From assembly GCA_016778765.1 (NCBI GenBank), contig JADHOV010000008.1, forward strand, positions 32,609-96,608: a DNA stretch of 64,000 nucleotides. The letters run 5' to 3'. Positions 38,511 through 48,539 of the stretch are shown here, in pieces. Below the pieces are notes generated by a model. That model was not told where the DNA came from and did not search any database. It saw only the letters and a list, made by a program, of their open reading frames with translations. How positions within the stretch are numbered: position 1 is the stretch's first letter; each line of letters starts with the position of its first letter. Both the position numbers and the translations under genes were made by a program. The DNA comes from Paracoccaceae bacterium. GTDB taxonomy: Bacteria; Pseudomonadota; Alphaproteobacteria; Rhodobacterales; Rhodobacteraceae.

Positions 38511-40478
38511 ATGAGCAGTCAAATGAGTGATCTATTAAACCAAGCCCAGGGCGAGGATTATAACGCCAGTTCGATCGAGGTTTTAGAAGGTCTAGAGCCC
38601 GTTCGAAAAAGGCCCGGTATGTATATTGGCGGTACGGATGAGCGCGCCTTGCATCACTTGGTGGCCGAGGTGCTCGACAATTCAATGGACGAGGCGGTGG
38701 CAGGTTATGCCAATCGCATAGATGTTGAATTACACGCAGATTATTCGATTACCATTCGGGATAATGGCCGCGGCATCCCGATTGATCCACACCCCAAATT
38801 CCCTGATAAATCAGCGCTTGAGGTGATCTTATGCACATTGCACGCGGGCGGTAAGTTCAGCGGCAAGGCCTATCAAACCTCAGGTGGTCTGCACGGCGTT
38901 GGTGCATCTGTTGTGAATGCGCTGTCAGACAGGATGATTGTGCAAGTGGCGCGCAACAAAGAGCTGTATGAACAAAAATTTAGCCGCGGCCTTCCCTTAG
39001 GCCCCATTCAAAAAATTGGAGCGGCGCCAAACCGGCGCGGAACCAATGTCACCTTCCACGCAGATCCAGAGATTTTTGGCAGCTTAAAGTTCAAACCTGC
39101 GCGTTTGTTCAAATCGATGCGTTCGAAGGCTTACTTGTTCAGCGGCGTTCAAATTCGCTGGAAATCGGTTATTGAAGATGGTGATACGCCTACTGAAGCC
39201 AATTTTCACTTCCCCGGCGGATTGGCTGATTACCTCTCGGAAACGTTGAACGGCGCTTCAACCTACGCCCAAAACCCGTTTGCCGGAACGATTGATTTTC
39301 AAGAGCGCTTCGGAGTTCCCGGCAAAGTGGAATGGGCCATCAATTGGACACCATCGCGCGACGGGTTCATCCAATCTTATTGTAACACGGTGCCAACACC
39401 AGAGGGCGGCACCCATGAAGCCGGTTTCTGGGCCGCGGTTTTGAAAGGTATTCGCGCCTATGGCGAATTGATCAATAACCGGAAAGCCAAAGAGATCACC
39501 CGCGAAGATCTGATCACCGGCGGCTGTGCCTTGGTCAGCTGCTTTATCCGCGAACCTGAATTTGTTGGCCAAACCAAAGATCGCCTTGCCACCAATGAAG
39601 CCCAACGTCTGGTGGAAAATTCAGTCCGCGATCATTTTGACAATTGGCTGGCCGCTGATACCAAATCGGCCGGTGCAATTTTGGATTTTCTGATCTTGCG
39701 CGCCGAAGAGCGTATGCGGCGCCGGCAAGAAAAAGAAACGCAGCGCAAAACCGCCACCAAAAAACTGCGGTTACCGGGGAAGCTAGTGGATTGTTCTGCA
39801 ACCAACCGGGCCGGCACCGAGCTGTTTTTGGTCGAAGGGGATAGCGCCGGCGGATCGGCCAAAATGGCCCGCGACCGCAAAACTCAAGCGCTGCTGCCCT
39901 TGAGAGGTAAAATTCTGAATGTTCTGGGAGCTGCCAGCAATAAGATTAGCACAAACCAAGAGATTAATGATCTTTCCCAAGCGCTGGGGGTGGGGCTGGG
40001 CAGCCGCTTTAATCTAGACGATCTGCGGTATGATAAAGTGATTATCATGACCGATGCGGATGTAGATGGAGCGCATATCGCGGCCTTATTGATGACGTTT
40101 TTCTTCACGCAAATGCGTCCGATGATCGATAGTGGCCATCTTTATCTGGCCTGCCCGCCGCTTTACCGCCTAACGCAAGGGGCGGTGCGCGTATATTGCG
40201 AGGATGAAGTTGAACGCAATCATTGGCTTGAAAAGGGCCTTGGCGGCAAAGGCAAAATTGATGTGAGCCGCTTTAAGGGGCTTGGCGAAATGGATGCCAA
40301 AGACCTAAAAGAAACCACGATGGACCCCAAAAGCCGGAAATTGATCCGGGTCAATATTGACGAAGACGAACCCGGGGAAACGGGCAATTTGGTGGAACAA
40401 TTGATGGGCAAAAAACCTGAATTGCGGTTTCAATATATCCAAGAAAATGCAAAATTTGTGGAAGAGCTTGACGTTTAA
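38511..40478 (+). CDS. parE: DNA topoisomerase IV subunit B
   Basis: A 655-residue GyrB/ParE-type ATPase. The GHKL motifs are present: VLDNSMDEAVAGYA, DNGRGIPIDPHP and SGGLHGVGASVVNAL. The TOPRIM Glu and Asp lie in LFLVEGDSAGGSAKMARD and MTDADVDGAHI. Length and the IGGTDERALHHLVAEV start fit ParE rather than the longer GyrB. With ParC it decatenates chromosomes. An in-frame second ATG follows at 38523. Confidence 0.93.
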   Translation: MSSQMSDLLNQAQGEDYNASSIEVLEGLEPVRKRPGMYIGGTDERALHHLVAEVLDNSMDEAVAGYANRIDVELHADYSITIRDNGRGIPIDPHPKFPDKSALEVILCTLHAGGKFSGKAYQTSGGLHGVGASVVNALSDRMIVQVARNKELYEQKFSRGLPLGPIQKIGAAPNRRGTNVTFHADPEIFGSLKFKPARLFKSMRSKAYLFSGVQIRWKSVIEDGDTPTEANFHFPGGLADYLSETLNGASTYAQNPFAGTIDFQERFGVPGKVEWAINWTPSRDGFIQSYCNTVPTPEGGTHEAGFWAAVLKGIRAYGELINNRKAKEITREDLITGGCALVSCFIREPEFVGQTKDRLATNEAQRLVENSVRDHFDNWLAADTKSAGAILDFLILRAEERMRRRQEKETQRKTATKKLRLPGKLVDCSATNRAGTELFLVEGDSAGGSAKMARDRKTQALLPLRGKILNVLGAASNKISTNQEINDLSQALGVGLGSRFNLDDLRYDKVIIMTDADVDGAHIAALLMTFFFTQMRPMIDSGHLYLACPPLYRLTQGAVRVYCEDEVERNHWLEKGLGGKGKIDVSRFKGLGEMDAKDLKETTMDPKSRKLIRVNIDEDEPGETGNLVEQLMGKKPELRFQYIQENAKFVEELDV

Positions 40479-40568
40479 CGAAAGCCACCCCCCGGGCCAA
40501 TCATAACAGCCCAAGCGCATCCAATTGTTCAAATACCAAACGCAAAGCAGCCAGCGTCACGTTGCAGG

Positions 40569-40994
40569 TCAGAGCAATTCTTTTGCATGGCGCAAAAAGA
40601 GTGCAAACGCCTCGCTGGCAGAGACGGTTTCCAACGCCCCATCCGCGATTTCTTCGCGGCTCCACATCCAGCTACGCACTGGGTCATCGCGCATCGCCCA
40701 ATCCGGAAAAAGCCGCGCTTGCGCTCCACCTTCGGCCAAAAGCGTGATCTCAACATGCCGATCGTCGCGGCGGATATTTTGATAAATACGATCAATTTCA
40801 GAAGCAGGGCCCTCTAAAAACTGTAAATATAAGTCTGATCGGCAAATCAGCGCACCGGTGATTTGAAACCGTTGATTATTGGTTTTGGCGGTCACCAAGA
40901 TTCCGTTTAGAGCGCTTTGATCAAAGCCAAATGGCTTCGACGCATAAATCAAATACTTAAGGTTTTGCTGGGTTTTATCGCGTGCCAAATACAA
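40569..40994 (-). CDS. BLUF-domain blue-light photoreceptor
   Basis: A 141-residue single-domain protein. BLUF landmarks are in order: the flavin-near Tyr in KYLIYASKPFG, the Asn in NNQRFQITGALI, the Gln in LYLQFLEGPASEI, then IYQNIRRDDRH and RLFPDWAM with the Trp/Met pair. These form the Tyr-Gln switch around FAD that senses blue light. With no effector domain it must act through a partner protein. It starts with TTG at 40994 (or TTG 40988) after AAAGG. No obvious partner is beside it. It lies alone on the minus strand below the Ldh gene, separated by a hairpin. Confidence 0.88.
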   Translation of the reverse strand: MYLARDKTQQNLKYLIYASKPFGFDQSALNGILVTAKTNNQRFQITGALICRSDLYLQFLEGPASEIDRIYQNIRRDDRHVEITLLAEGGAQARLFPDWAMRDDPVRSWMWSREEIADGALETVSASEAFALFLRHAKELL

Positions 40995-41051
40995 TCGCCT
41001 TTCTTATTTCTTAGAGGCTATCTGTAAAACTTAAGAAATCCAAACCGAAAG

Positions 41052-41077
41052 ACGCCCCTGAAAAAGGCCCAGGGCGT
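41052..41077 (-). terminator. Weak terminator-like hairpin between Ldh and BLUF genes
   Basis: ACGCCCCTG and CAGGGCGT pair with one bulged C around a nine-base loop. On the minus strand it is followed by CTTTCGGTTTG, a poor T-tail. It probably ends the Ldh message. Confidence 0.35.
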
Positions 41078-41104
41078 TTCTCATCCCTGCAGATCTCAAA
41101 ACAA

Positions 41105-42085
41105 TTAATCAGCGGCCAATCCAAGGCTCAAAGCCCAAAGCGCCTCGGGGATATCGACCGTCTGGTTTGGCTTTTTATTCTGCCCGGGCAAGCGCGTTCC
41201 CTGCTCTTGGGCCACGATCTCTGCCAACGCCTCTAGCCGTTCGGAAAACGCATGACCTTGGCCCGGATCAATCAGAATATAATATTGACCCAAATCATGC
41301 GGTGCGCCATCGGCCGCCTTAAGCGGCTTTACATCGCGCGACAAAATCCCCCCTGCCATGCCAGCGGCCAATAACTCGCCCATAACGCCAAAGCCCCAGC
41401 CCTTATAGCCGCCAATAGAGACCAAAGATCCCGCCAATGCGGCATCTGGATCCGTCGTTGGACGCCCCTCGCTATCCAAGGCCCAACCCAATGGAATTTC
41501 TTCACCCGCTGCTTTTGCCATGGTGATCTTGCCCAAAGCCACAACCGTGGTTGATTGATCAAATTGCAAGGCCACGCCGCCCCGGCCATCGGGCACAGAA
41601 AACGCAATTGGGTTGGTGCCAATGGTGCGGGCCTTACCGCCGGGGGGGGCTACGATGGGCGAGGCATTTGTAAACCCAAGACCAATCATCCCATGCTCGG
41701 CAATTTGCTGGGTAAAATAGCCCAAAGACGTACATGTATGCGCATGACCTATCCCCAAGCTGACCACGCCGTTTTGCCTCGCTGCCGCAAGCGCCGCGGG
41801 CAATCCGGCGGCAAAAGCAGGCTGCGCAAAGCCGAATTTCGCATCGACATGCACCACACCGGGTTTTGGCTGGCTGACCGCGGGGGTCACATCGCCGCGC
41901 ACGCGGCCGCTTTGCAGCTGAACGCAATAGCTTTCCAGATAATAAAGGCCACATATGCGGTTGCCTAGGCTTTCCGCTTGCGCGACAGCGCGCGCAACAT
42001 GTCGCGCAATCGCGTCATCCGCCCCATGTTTGATCAAGGCAGTTTTGGCCGTGGTTTCAATTTCATCAATTGATATTTTTGGCAT
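41105..42085 (-). CDS. Ldh-family malate/L-lactate-type dehydrogenase
   Basis: A 326-residue NAD(P)-dependent enzyme of the MDH/LDH type 2 family, which also includes delta1-piperideine-2-carboxylate reductase and ureidoglycolate dehydrogenase. Family stretches are GLYYLESYCVQLQSGRV, GIGHAHTCTSLGYFTQQI with the catalytic His region, and GTNPIAFSVPDGRGGVALQFD. GGYKGWGFGVMGELLA is near the C-terminal part. Substrate cannot be told from sequence. It lies 33 bp after the phosphatase gene. Confidence 0.87.
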   Translation of the reverse strand: MPKISIDEIETTAKTALIKHGADDAIARHVARAVAQAESLGNRICGLYYLESYCVQLQSGRVRGDVTPAVSQPKPGVVHVDAKFGFAQPAFAAGLPAALAAARQNGVVSLGIGHAHTCTSLGYFTQQIAEHGMIGLGFTNASPIVAPPGGKARTIGTNPIAFSVPDGRGGVALQFDQSTTVVALGKITMAKAAGEEIPLGWALDSEGRPTTDPDAALAGSLVSIGGYKGWGFGVMGELLAAGMAGGILSRDVKPLKAADGAPHDLGQYYILIDPGQGHAFSERLEALAEIVAQEQGTRLPGQNKKPNQTVDIPEALWALSLGLAAD

Positions 42086-42118
42086 AATGCCTCCTCGTCT
42101 TTTCGGGCTGAGATTGCG

Positions 42119-42835
42119 TTATTGTGACTGCGCAATAAGGTCCAGCGTTTCGGCAAGCGGACGCCGCAGGTTAAACCCCTGTTGAAGCAGCTTTTGATGA
42201 TATTCTCTACGGATCCAATCTTCAAAATCAATAGGATGCTGTTCAACCCGCGCTTCATAAACCGCCAAAATGTAATCAAGCACGCCGGTGGCCGTGAAAT
42301 CCAGATGAATATAGCGCAACCCCAGCTGCTTTTTCGCTTCTGCAACCGGGCGCCCCTCGCAAACCATCAAATACATTGCCGCTGTAAACCCGGCGCGATC
42401 TGCACCGGATTTGCAATGAAATAAAAGCGGTTTGGGCAGCGTTTTAAACGCCTCAATGGCAGCCAGAATAGCCTCGCGCGCAGGGGCATCACGCGCCCAT
42501 AGCTTTCTAGAGACCAATGTCAGGTCCAATTTCTCACAGGCCCATAATTCGTAAAGAAAATGGGCATAACTATCTTCACCGCGCAGGTTTAAAACAGATT
42601 TACCGCCCATTTTCTTAAAGTCTTCCAAACGCCGCTCAGTGGGTTGATTGGATCGGTAAATCCCAGGTGCAATTTCGAAAAAATTGGTCCAAAACGTACG
42701 CAGTATGGCATGGTCAAACCAATAGTAATCAACCCGCGCCCAAAAGTTATCCTGCGTTGGAGATAACTTGGCCGCATAGGCGCAGCGCAACCGCTGGTGC
42801 GAGGCTTTCAGCCGCTGAGCAATCTTTTTCAGCAT
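42119..42835 (-). CDS. Tyrosine/dual-specificity protein phosphatase-like
   Basis: A 238-residue protein with the phosphatase loop LLFHCKSGADRAGFTAAMYL (HCx5R) and an upstream conserved region GIYRSNQPTERRLEDFKKMG with a NLRGEDS strand, as in bacterial tyrosine phosphatases of the PTP/DSP type. The catalytic Cys and Arg are present. The substrate is unknown and may be a protein, a phosphoinositide or a sugar phosphate. It is paired with the Ldh gene. Confidence 0.87.
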   Translation of the reverse strand: MLKKIAQRLKASHQRLRCAYAAKLSPTQDNFWARVDYYWFDHAILRTFWTNFFEIAPGIYRSNQPTERRLEDFKKMGGKSVLNLRGEDSYAHFLYELWACEKLDLTLVSRKLWARDAPAREAILAAIEAFKTLPKPLLFHCKSGADRAGFTAAMYLMVCEGRPVAEAKKQLGLRYIHLDFTATGVLDYILAVYEARVEQHPIDFEDWIRREYHQKLLQQGFNLRRPLAETLDLIAQSQ

Positions 42836-42949
42836 TAAGGTCCCTTTTCACACAAGTTGGCGAGGTGTAGATCGTCTGCGCCAGAGTGACAAGCCAAACC
42901 ATAGATTGACCTTATCTGCCAAACGATTACCTATGAAGAAAATGATGAG

Positions 42950-44161
42950 ATGAAACCGATGACATTATCCCAAGGCCGCGGCTATCTTGCAATTCCTGGG
43001 CCCTCCGTGATCCCTGATGCTGTGCTGCAAGCGATGCATCAAGCTGCGCCTAATATTTACGAAGGGCCTCTAATCGATCTGACAAAAAGCATCGTTGAGG
43101 ATCTGAAATGGGTGGCCTGCAGCACCCAACATGTGGCGATTTATATTGCCAATGGCCATGGCGCATGGGAGGCCGCATTGGCCAATATTGCCGAGCCTGG
43201 GGATAAAGTCTTGGTGGCGGCAACGGGACGTTTCGGGCATGGTTGGGCCGAGATGGCGCGGCATATGGGAATTGGCGTAGAGCTGATCGATTTTGGAATG
43301 CAAAGCATTGCAGAGCCAGCCCAAATTGCGCAGGCTCTCAAAGATGATCGTAACCGGCAGATCAAAGCGGTGCTTATCTGCCATGTCGATACCTCAACTT
43401 CCGTACGCAATGATATTTTGCAGATACGACAGGCGATGGATGCGGTGGACCACCCTGCCCTGTTGGCGGTAGATTGCATCGCCTCTTTGGCCTGTGACCG
43501 ATTTGAATTTGACGCTTGGGGCGTTGATGTAATGGTGGCGGGCTGCCAAAAAGGATTGATGGTGCCACCGGGCCTGTCTTTCGTGTTTTTCAGCGAACAA
43601 GCATCAAAACGTCAAAAGGCTTTGCGCCATGTCAGTTCGTATTGGGATTGGGCACCGCGCGTTGCCCCGCAATTATTTTATGAATATTTCTGCGGCACGG
43701 CGCCCACCCATCATCTCTTCGGATTGCGCATCGCGCTTGATATGTTGAAAGATGAGGGTCTGCCGCATATTTGGGCGCGCCATGAAACCTTGGCGCAAGC
43801 GATTTGGAGCGCGGTTGATATTTGGGGGCAAGCAGGGGGAACGATGGCCCTGAATATCACAGATCCCGCGCAGCGCAGCCATGCCGTCACAGCCATGCAT
43901 ATGGGGGTGCCGGCCACGCAAAATCTTCGCCAATGGCTCGAACAAAACACCGGGGTCACTGTGGGCATCGGTTTGGGCATGTCAACGCCAACAGATCCAG
44001 ACGGAAAAGGATTTTTCCGCTTTGGCCATATGGGCCATGTCAATGCACAAATGATTATGGCGCTTTTGGGCAGCGTTGAAGCCGGGTTATGCGCCCTGTC
44101 TCTACCGCATGGGGCAGGCGCACTAGAGGCTGCTGCACGGGTGATTGGCTCAGCCCGCTGA
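42950..44161 (+). CDS. Class V aminotransferase (serine/alanine-glyoxylate type)
   Basis: A 403-residue PLP enzyme. YLAIPGPSVIPDAVLQAM is the family start and IANGHGAWEAALANI, LAVDCIASLACDRFEFDAWG and VMVAGCQKGLMVPPGLSF hold the PLP-lysine region. RFGHMGHVN near the end matches glyoxylate aminotransferases. It likely moves amino groups from serine, alanine or aspartate to glyoxylate. The exact donor is not clear. An ATG at 42959 is an alternative. It ends 12 bp inside the convergent HisC-like gene. Confidence 0.87.
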   Translation: MKPMTLSQGRGYLAIPGPSVIPDAVLQAMHQAAPNIYEGPLIDLTKSIVEDLKWVACSTQHVAIYIANGHGAWEAALANIAEPGDKVLVAATGRFGHGWAEMARHMGIGVELIDFGMQSIAEPAQIAQALKDDRNRQIKAVLICHVDTSTSVRNDILQIRQAMDAVDHPALLAVDCIASLACDRFEFDAWGVDVMVAGCQKGLMVPPGLSFVFFSEQASKRQKALRHVSSYWDWAPRVAPQLFYEYFCGTAPTHHLFGLRIALDMLKDEGLPHIWARHETLAQAIWSAVDIWGQAGGTMALNITDPAQRSHAVTAMHMGVPATQNLRQWLEQNTGVTVGIGLGMSTPTDPDGKGFFRFGHMGHVNAQMIMALLGSVEAGLCALSLPHGAGALEAAARVIGSAR

Positions 44162-45259
44162 GGCAGCGGCCAAAGCTTTGGGCAGCGCGCGGCGCAGCAA
44201 ATCCATATCTTCTGGCCGGCCCGCACTAACCCGAATGCAACGGTTTTGCGGGGCCACAAACGGCATGCGCACGAACAGCCCTGCCTGTACCAAATGCGCC
44301 AAAACAGCCTGGGCAAACGCCCCGTCGCGCCCGCAATCAATGGCTATAAAATTGGTGGCTGACTCAACGGTATTCAATCCGTTTTCGGCCGCAATACGCG
44401 CAATTTCTTGTTTTGACGCGTCGACTTTGTCGCGTACAGAATGCAGCCAAGCCTGATCTTTTAACGCCGCCTCGGCGGCGCTTTGCGCCGCGCGATTCAT
44501 CCCAAAATGGTTGCGGATTTTTTCAAATTGACCAATCAAATCTTGCGCAGCAAGCGCATAGCCGACCCGCGCACCCGCCAAACCATAGCCTTTTGAAAAG
44601 GTGCGCATGCGGATGACACGCGGATCCTCTATCGCGATCTGTGCCGCCGTATCATCAGGAGCAAACTCAATATAAGCTTCATCTAATATCAGCAATGTTT
44701 CCTTGGGAAGGCGGGCCAAACATTCCATAATGAAAGCGCCGCTATGCCATGTGCCCATCGGATTGTCCGGATTGGCAAAATACACCAATTTAGCCCCAAC
44801 GCGGCCTGCTTCTTCCAACAAAGCCGGCAGATCTTCAGCATCCTCTTTATAAGGCACTTTATACAAAACCCCGCCGAACCCGCTGACATGGTAATTAAAG
44901 GTTGGATAAGCGCCATCCGAGGTCACCACAGCGTCACCCGGGTCGATCATCATGCGCGCCAGATAGCCCAAGAGCCCATCTATGCCTTCTCCCACCACAA
45001 TATTCTCAGGGCGGACTTTATGATGGTGCGCCAAAGCCCGCCGCAATTCGAAACTGGTCGGATCTCCATATTTCCAAATCTCGGCACTGGCGCTTTGCAG
45101 CGCTGCAATGGCCTTCGGAGATGGGCCGAACACGTTTTCATTGGCGCCAAGGCGCGCATCGAACGCGCTGCCACGCGCGCGTTCTTGGGTTTCGGGGCCA
45201 ACGAAAGGAACGCTTGCCGGCAATTGCGACAGAAGAGAGGTGAAACGCGCATGTGTCAT
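44150..45259 (-). CDS. Histidinol-phosphate aminotransferase-like PLP enzyme
   Basis: A 369-residue class I/II aminotransferase. LGANENVFGPSPKAIAAL, NIVVGEGIDGLLGYLARMM, NPDNPMGTWHS, LILDEAYIEFAPDD and FSKGYGLAGARVGYALAA (PLP-lysine) match the HisC group. C-terminal FVRMPFVAPQNRCIRVSAG has the substrate-binding Arg. Rhodobacteraceae often carry several HisC paralogues for aromatic or other amino acids, so a role outside histidine synthesis is possible. It is divergent from lolC. Confidence 0.82.
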   Translation of the reverse strand: MTHARFTSLLSQLPASVPFVGPETQERARGSAFDARLGANENVFGPSPKAIAALQSASAEIWKYGDPTSFELRRALAHHHKVRPENIVVGEGIDGLLGYLARMMIDPGDAVVTSDGAYPTFNYHVSGFGGVLYKVPYKEDAEDLPALLEEAGRVGAKLVYFANPDNPMGTWHSGAFIMECLARLPKETLLILDEAYIEFAPDDTAAQIAIEDPRVIRMRTFSKGYGLAGARVGYALAAQDLIGQFEKIRNHFGMNRAAQSAAEAALKDQAWLHSVRDKVDASKQEIARIAAENGLNTVESATNFIAIDCGRDGAFAQAVLAHLVQAGLFVRMPFVAPQNRCIRVSAGRPEDMDLLRRALPKALAAASAG

Positions 45260-45428
45260 GCGGGCAGTTTAGGAATATTTTATCTCAAGCATCAAGAGCA
45301 CAATGACCCGCCGCGCTGCAAATTTAGATTTTCTGCGTCAGTGATATATTTTTCGCGAAAGCAGCAGCAAAGGTTTGTGATCTTTTGCCAAGCCGTGTAC
45401 TGCTGAGGAAACTAAAAAAGAGGCTTAA

Positions 45429-46715
45429 GTGTCACGCAACCCCGCCCCGTTTGCCGCTTTTGAATGGATGATCGCTTGGCGCTTCTTGCGCGCCCGCCGC
45501 GCCGAGGGCGGTGTAAGCGTGATGACCTGGATCAGCCTGATCGGAATCACGCTGGCCGTATTTGCGTTGATCGCCACATTGGCGGTGCGCTCGGGCTTCC
45601 GCAGCGAGCTGGTCGATACTATTTTGGGCGCCAATGCCCATATCACGGTCTATCAGCTTCCCATTGCCAATGAGGTCGGCAAATTGGACCGTAAAATTTA
45701 CGACTATCAAGACATGGCCGATCGATTGCGCGCGCTTCCAAGCGTGTCGCGGGCCGCGCCATTGGTCAAAGGTCAAGTGATGGCAAGCTTTGGCGGCAAG
45801 AACACCGGTGTTCAAGTGTTTGGCTTATCTCCAAAGGATCTGAACAGTTTGCCCCGCATCGCCGCCCCAGAAAACTTTCAAGGCAGAATAGAAGATTTTG
45901 ACCGCGGCATCGCGATTGGATCAGGCGTCGCGCGGCTTTTAAACGCCCGCTTGGGCGATAGCATAAAGCTTATTTCGCCCGATGGCGTCAAAACGGCCTT
46001 TGGCACCAGCCCGCGGGTCAAAAGCTATCCGATCACCTATATCTTCACCGCAGGACGCTATGATATTGATAAGACCCGTCTTTATATGCCGTTTTCCGAA
46101 GCTCAGGCCTATTTCAATATGGAAGGCGCGGCAGATGAAATCGAGGTGATGGTCACCAATCCAGAACAGATCGAACGCTTGACCCCCGATTTGCTGCACG
46201 CCGCAGGCCCGCGCGCGCAGCTTTGGAGCTGGAAGGAGGCATCGGGCAATTTCCTGCGCGCCTTGCAGATAGAAGATAATGTGATGTTTATTATTATGTC
46301 GATCTTGGTGTTGATTGCAGCAATGAATATTATTTCTGGCCTTGTGATGCTGGTGAAAAACAAAGGCCGTGATATCGGAATATTGCGCACGATGGGGCTG
46401 AGTGAAGGCGCGATTATGCGCATCTTCTTCATCTGCGGCGCCGGAACCGGGTTGATCGGCACAGTCTTTGGCGTGGTTTTGGGATGCCTGTTTGCGATCT
46501 ATATCGATACGATTTTTTCTCTGGTCAATTATCTGGCCGGCGGCGGGGTTTGGGATCCAAGCATCCGCGGCCTTTACGCAATCCCCGCAGAATTATACCT
46601 GTCGGATGTTTTATCGGCCATCGGGCTTTCTTTGGGCCTTAGCTTTTTCATCACCCTATTTCCCGCCCGCCGGGCGGCGCGTTTAAACCCTGTGGAAGCG
46701 CTTCGCTATGAGTGA
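45429..46715 (+). CDS. lolC: Lipoprotein-releasing ABC transporter permease LolC/LolE
   Basis: A 428-residue protein with an N-terminal membrane helix (VMTWISLIGITLAVFALIAT), a large periplasmic MacB-core-like part and a C-terminal FtsX domain of three helices (MFIIMSILVLIAAMNIISGLVMLV on). GRDIGILRTMGLSEGAIMRIF is the coupling region. It extracts mature lipoproteins from the inner membrane with LolD. GTG 45429 is used, six bases after AGAGG. Alphaproteobacteria usually have a single LolC/E-type permease that works as a homodimer. It overlaps lolD by 8 bp. Confidence 0.92.
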   Translation: MSRNPAPFAAFEWMIAWRFLRARRAEGGVSVMTWISLIGITLAVFALIATLAVRSGFRSELVDTILGANAHITVYQLPIANEVGKLDRKIYDYQDMADRLRALPSVSRAAPLVKGQVMASFGGKNTGVQVFGLSPKDLNSLPRIAAPENFQGRIEDFDRGIAIGSGVARLLNARLGDSIKLISPDGVKTAFGTSPRVKSYPITYIFTAGRYDIDKTRLYMPFSEAQAYFNMEGAADEIEVMVTNPEQIERLTPDLLHAAGPRAQLWSWKEASGNFLRALQIEDNVMFIIMSILVLIAAMNIISGLVMLVKNKGRDIGILRTMGLSEGAIMRIFFICGAGTGLIGTVFGVVLGCLFAIYIDTIFSLVNYLAGGGVWDPSIRGLYAIPAELYLSDVLSAIGLSLGLSFFITLFPARRAARLNPVEALRYE

Positions 46716-47388
46716 TGCAATATTGGAATTAAAGGATTTAAAGAAATCCTATAACCAAAATAAATCCAATCAGATTGATGTGCTTTTGGGGGCCAATCTG
46801 CTGCTTGAAAAGGGCGAAGTTGTGGCACTGACCGCACCTTCAGGGGCGGGAAAATCCACATTATTGCATATCGCAGGGCTTTTGGATCAAGCCGATACGG
46901 GGGATGTGCTGGTGGCTGGGCAAAATCTGGCGGGCATATCGGAACGCCGCCGCACGATCATTCGCCGCCGCGATATTGGGTTTATTTACCAATTTCACCA
47001 TTTGCTTCCTGAATTTTCCGCAGCTGAAAATATTATGTTGCCGCAAATGGCGGATGGACATCGAAAATCTGCGGCCAAAACCCGCGCTTTGCACTTATTA
47101 GAGGCCGTAGGGTTGCTAAAACGCGCCAAACATCGGCCAGCCGAATTGTCAGGGGGAGAGCAACAGCGCGTCGCGTTTTGCCGAGCTTTGGCAAATAGCC
47201 CCAAATTGTTATTGGCCGACGAGCCAACCGGAAACTTGGATCAAGCCACATCCGAGCAAGTGTTTGACGCCTTGTTACGCATCGTGCGCCGAACCGGGCT
47301 ATCCGCGCTGATCGCAACGCATAACCCTGCACTGGCATCGCGTATGGATCGCACCATCACTTTGGAACAGGGGCGGCTGCGGGGATAA
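46708..47388 (+). CDS. lolD: Lipoprotein-releasing ATP-binding protein LolD
   Basis: A 226-residue ABC ATPase. Walker A APSGAGKSTLLHIAGLL, signature LSGGEQQRVAFCRAL, Walker B LLLADEPTGNLD, and the ALIATHNPALA switch region. It powers lipoprotein release by LolC/E to the carrier LolA. The 8 bp overlap with lolC implies a coupled pair. Confidence 0.95.
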   Translation: MSDAILELKDLKKSYNQNKSNQIDVLLGANLLLEKGEVVALTAPSGAGKSTLLHIAGLLDQADTGDVLVAGQNLAGISERRRTIIRRRDIGFIYQFHHLLPEFSAAENIMLPQMADGHRKSAAKTRALHLLEAVGLLKRAKHRPAELSGGEQQRVAFCRALANSPKLLLADEPTGNLDQATSEQVFDALLRIVRRTGLSALIATHNPALASRMDRTITLEQGRLRG

Positions 47389-47639
47389 AGCCGATGGCGC
47401 TAAGCGTTACTCCGCTTCACAATTGGTATCGAATGAATGCGATAACAGAAAAATTAGATGTGGCCACATTGTTGTCATGGATATGTTTTAAACGACCCTC
47501 TAAAAAAGCAGTTTTGCCAATGCCGCTAAAAACACCATGAAGCCAATCAGGGCTCATTAACGCCCGGTAACATCAGGCAAAACCCGGTTTCGCTTTCTGA
47601 CGCGGCAACTTATATTACAACCGATTTGGAGGCCCTACT

Positions 47640-48407
47640 ATGCTAGCAGAAAAAAAACCCAATGCGCGTTGCATTATTCGGATTTCGGGAAAGGACAATC
47701 GCAGCTTCTTGCAGGGATTGATCACCAATGACATCCATAAAATCAATCACGGCCTGGTCTATGCGGCATTGCTCAGCGCCCAAGGGAAATTTCAATATGA
47801 TTTCTTTCTATTCGCGGATGGCGAAGATGTAATGATGGATATTGACCAAGAGATGGCGGCCGCGTTGCAAAAAAAGTTGATGCTATACCGCTTACGCGCT
47901 GATGTGCACCTTCAGGAAACAGCGCTGGGCGTAGCGCGCGGCGTGGAAAGGGCGCCTGAGGGCGCGCTGCAAGATCCACGGCACCCAAAGATGGGCTGGC
48001 GACTTTACGGTCAAGACCTGCCCCCAGAAATGCCATTTGATTGGCAGGCCCATCGCATTCGTTTGGGCATTCCCGAAGCCTGTAGCGAATTAACACCCGA
48101 TAGCTATATTTTGGAAATGGGGTTCGAACAGATGAACGGCGTTGATTTCAAAAAAGGCTGTTATGTCGGACAAGAAATCATCGCGAGAATGAAGCATAAA
48201 ACCCAATTGCGCAAAGGGTTGCGCCGCGTCACCTGCGCCGAGACGGTTGCACCTCACACGCCAATTCTTTCCAAAGGCAAAGAGGTCGGGTTTATCGGCG
48301 CCCAAAGCGGCACTGAGGCCTTGGCCTATCTGCGCTTTGACCGCATCAGCGATGAGATGACGGCGGCCGGCGTGCCCGTTACTGTTATAGATCGCGCAGA
48401 GGAGTGA
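47640..48407 (+). CDS. ygfZ: YgfZ/GcvT-like folate-binding Fe-S-related protein
   Basis: A 255-residue GcvT-like protein. The signature KKGCYVGQEIIARMKHKT contains the conserved Cys of the KGC-GQE motif. The N-terminal IIRISGKDNRSFLQGLITND is also typical. YgfZ binds tetrahydrofolate and helps certain Fe-S enzymes, including MiaB, mature or stay active. The 250 bp before it holds no gene. Length is slightly below the E. coli protein. Confidence 0.9.
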   Translation: MLAEKKPNARCIIRISGKDNRSFLQGLITNDIHKINHGLVYAALLSAQGKFQYDFFLFADGEDVMMDIDQEMAAALQKKLMLYRLRADVHLQETALGVARGVERAPEGALQDPRHPKMGWRLYGQDLPPEMPFDWQAHRIRLGIPEACSELTPDSYILEMGFEQMNGVDFKKGCYVGQEIIARMKHKTQLRKGLRRVTCAETVAPHTPILSKGKEVGFIGAQSGTEALAYLRFDRISDEMTAAGVPVTVIDRAEE

Positions 48408-48539
48408 AGATTTAGTGTTTTATACACAACTCAATTATCATCCGCGAACGGCCGATGTGCTGGCGGCCGCGTCACAAGCCTCTGCCCGAACCGATACGCG
48501 AGCGACCTCTAGATCGCCCAAAGAGATAGGCATTATATC

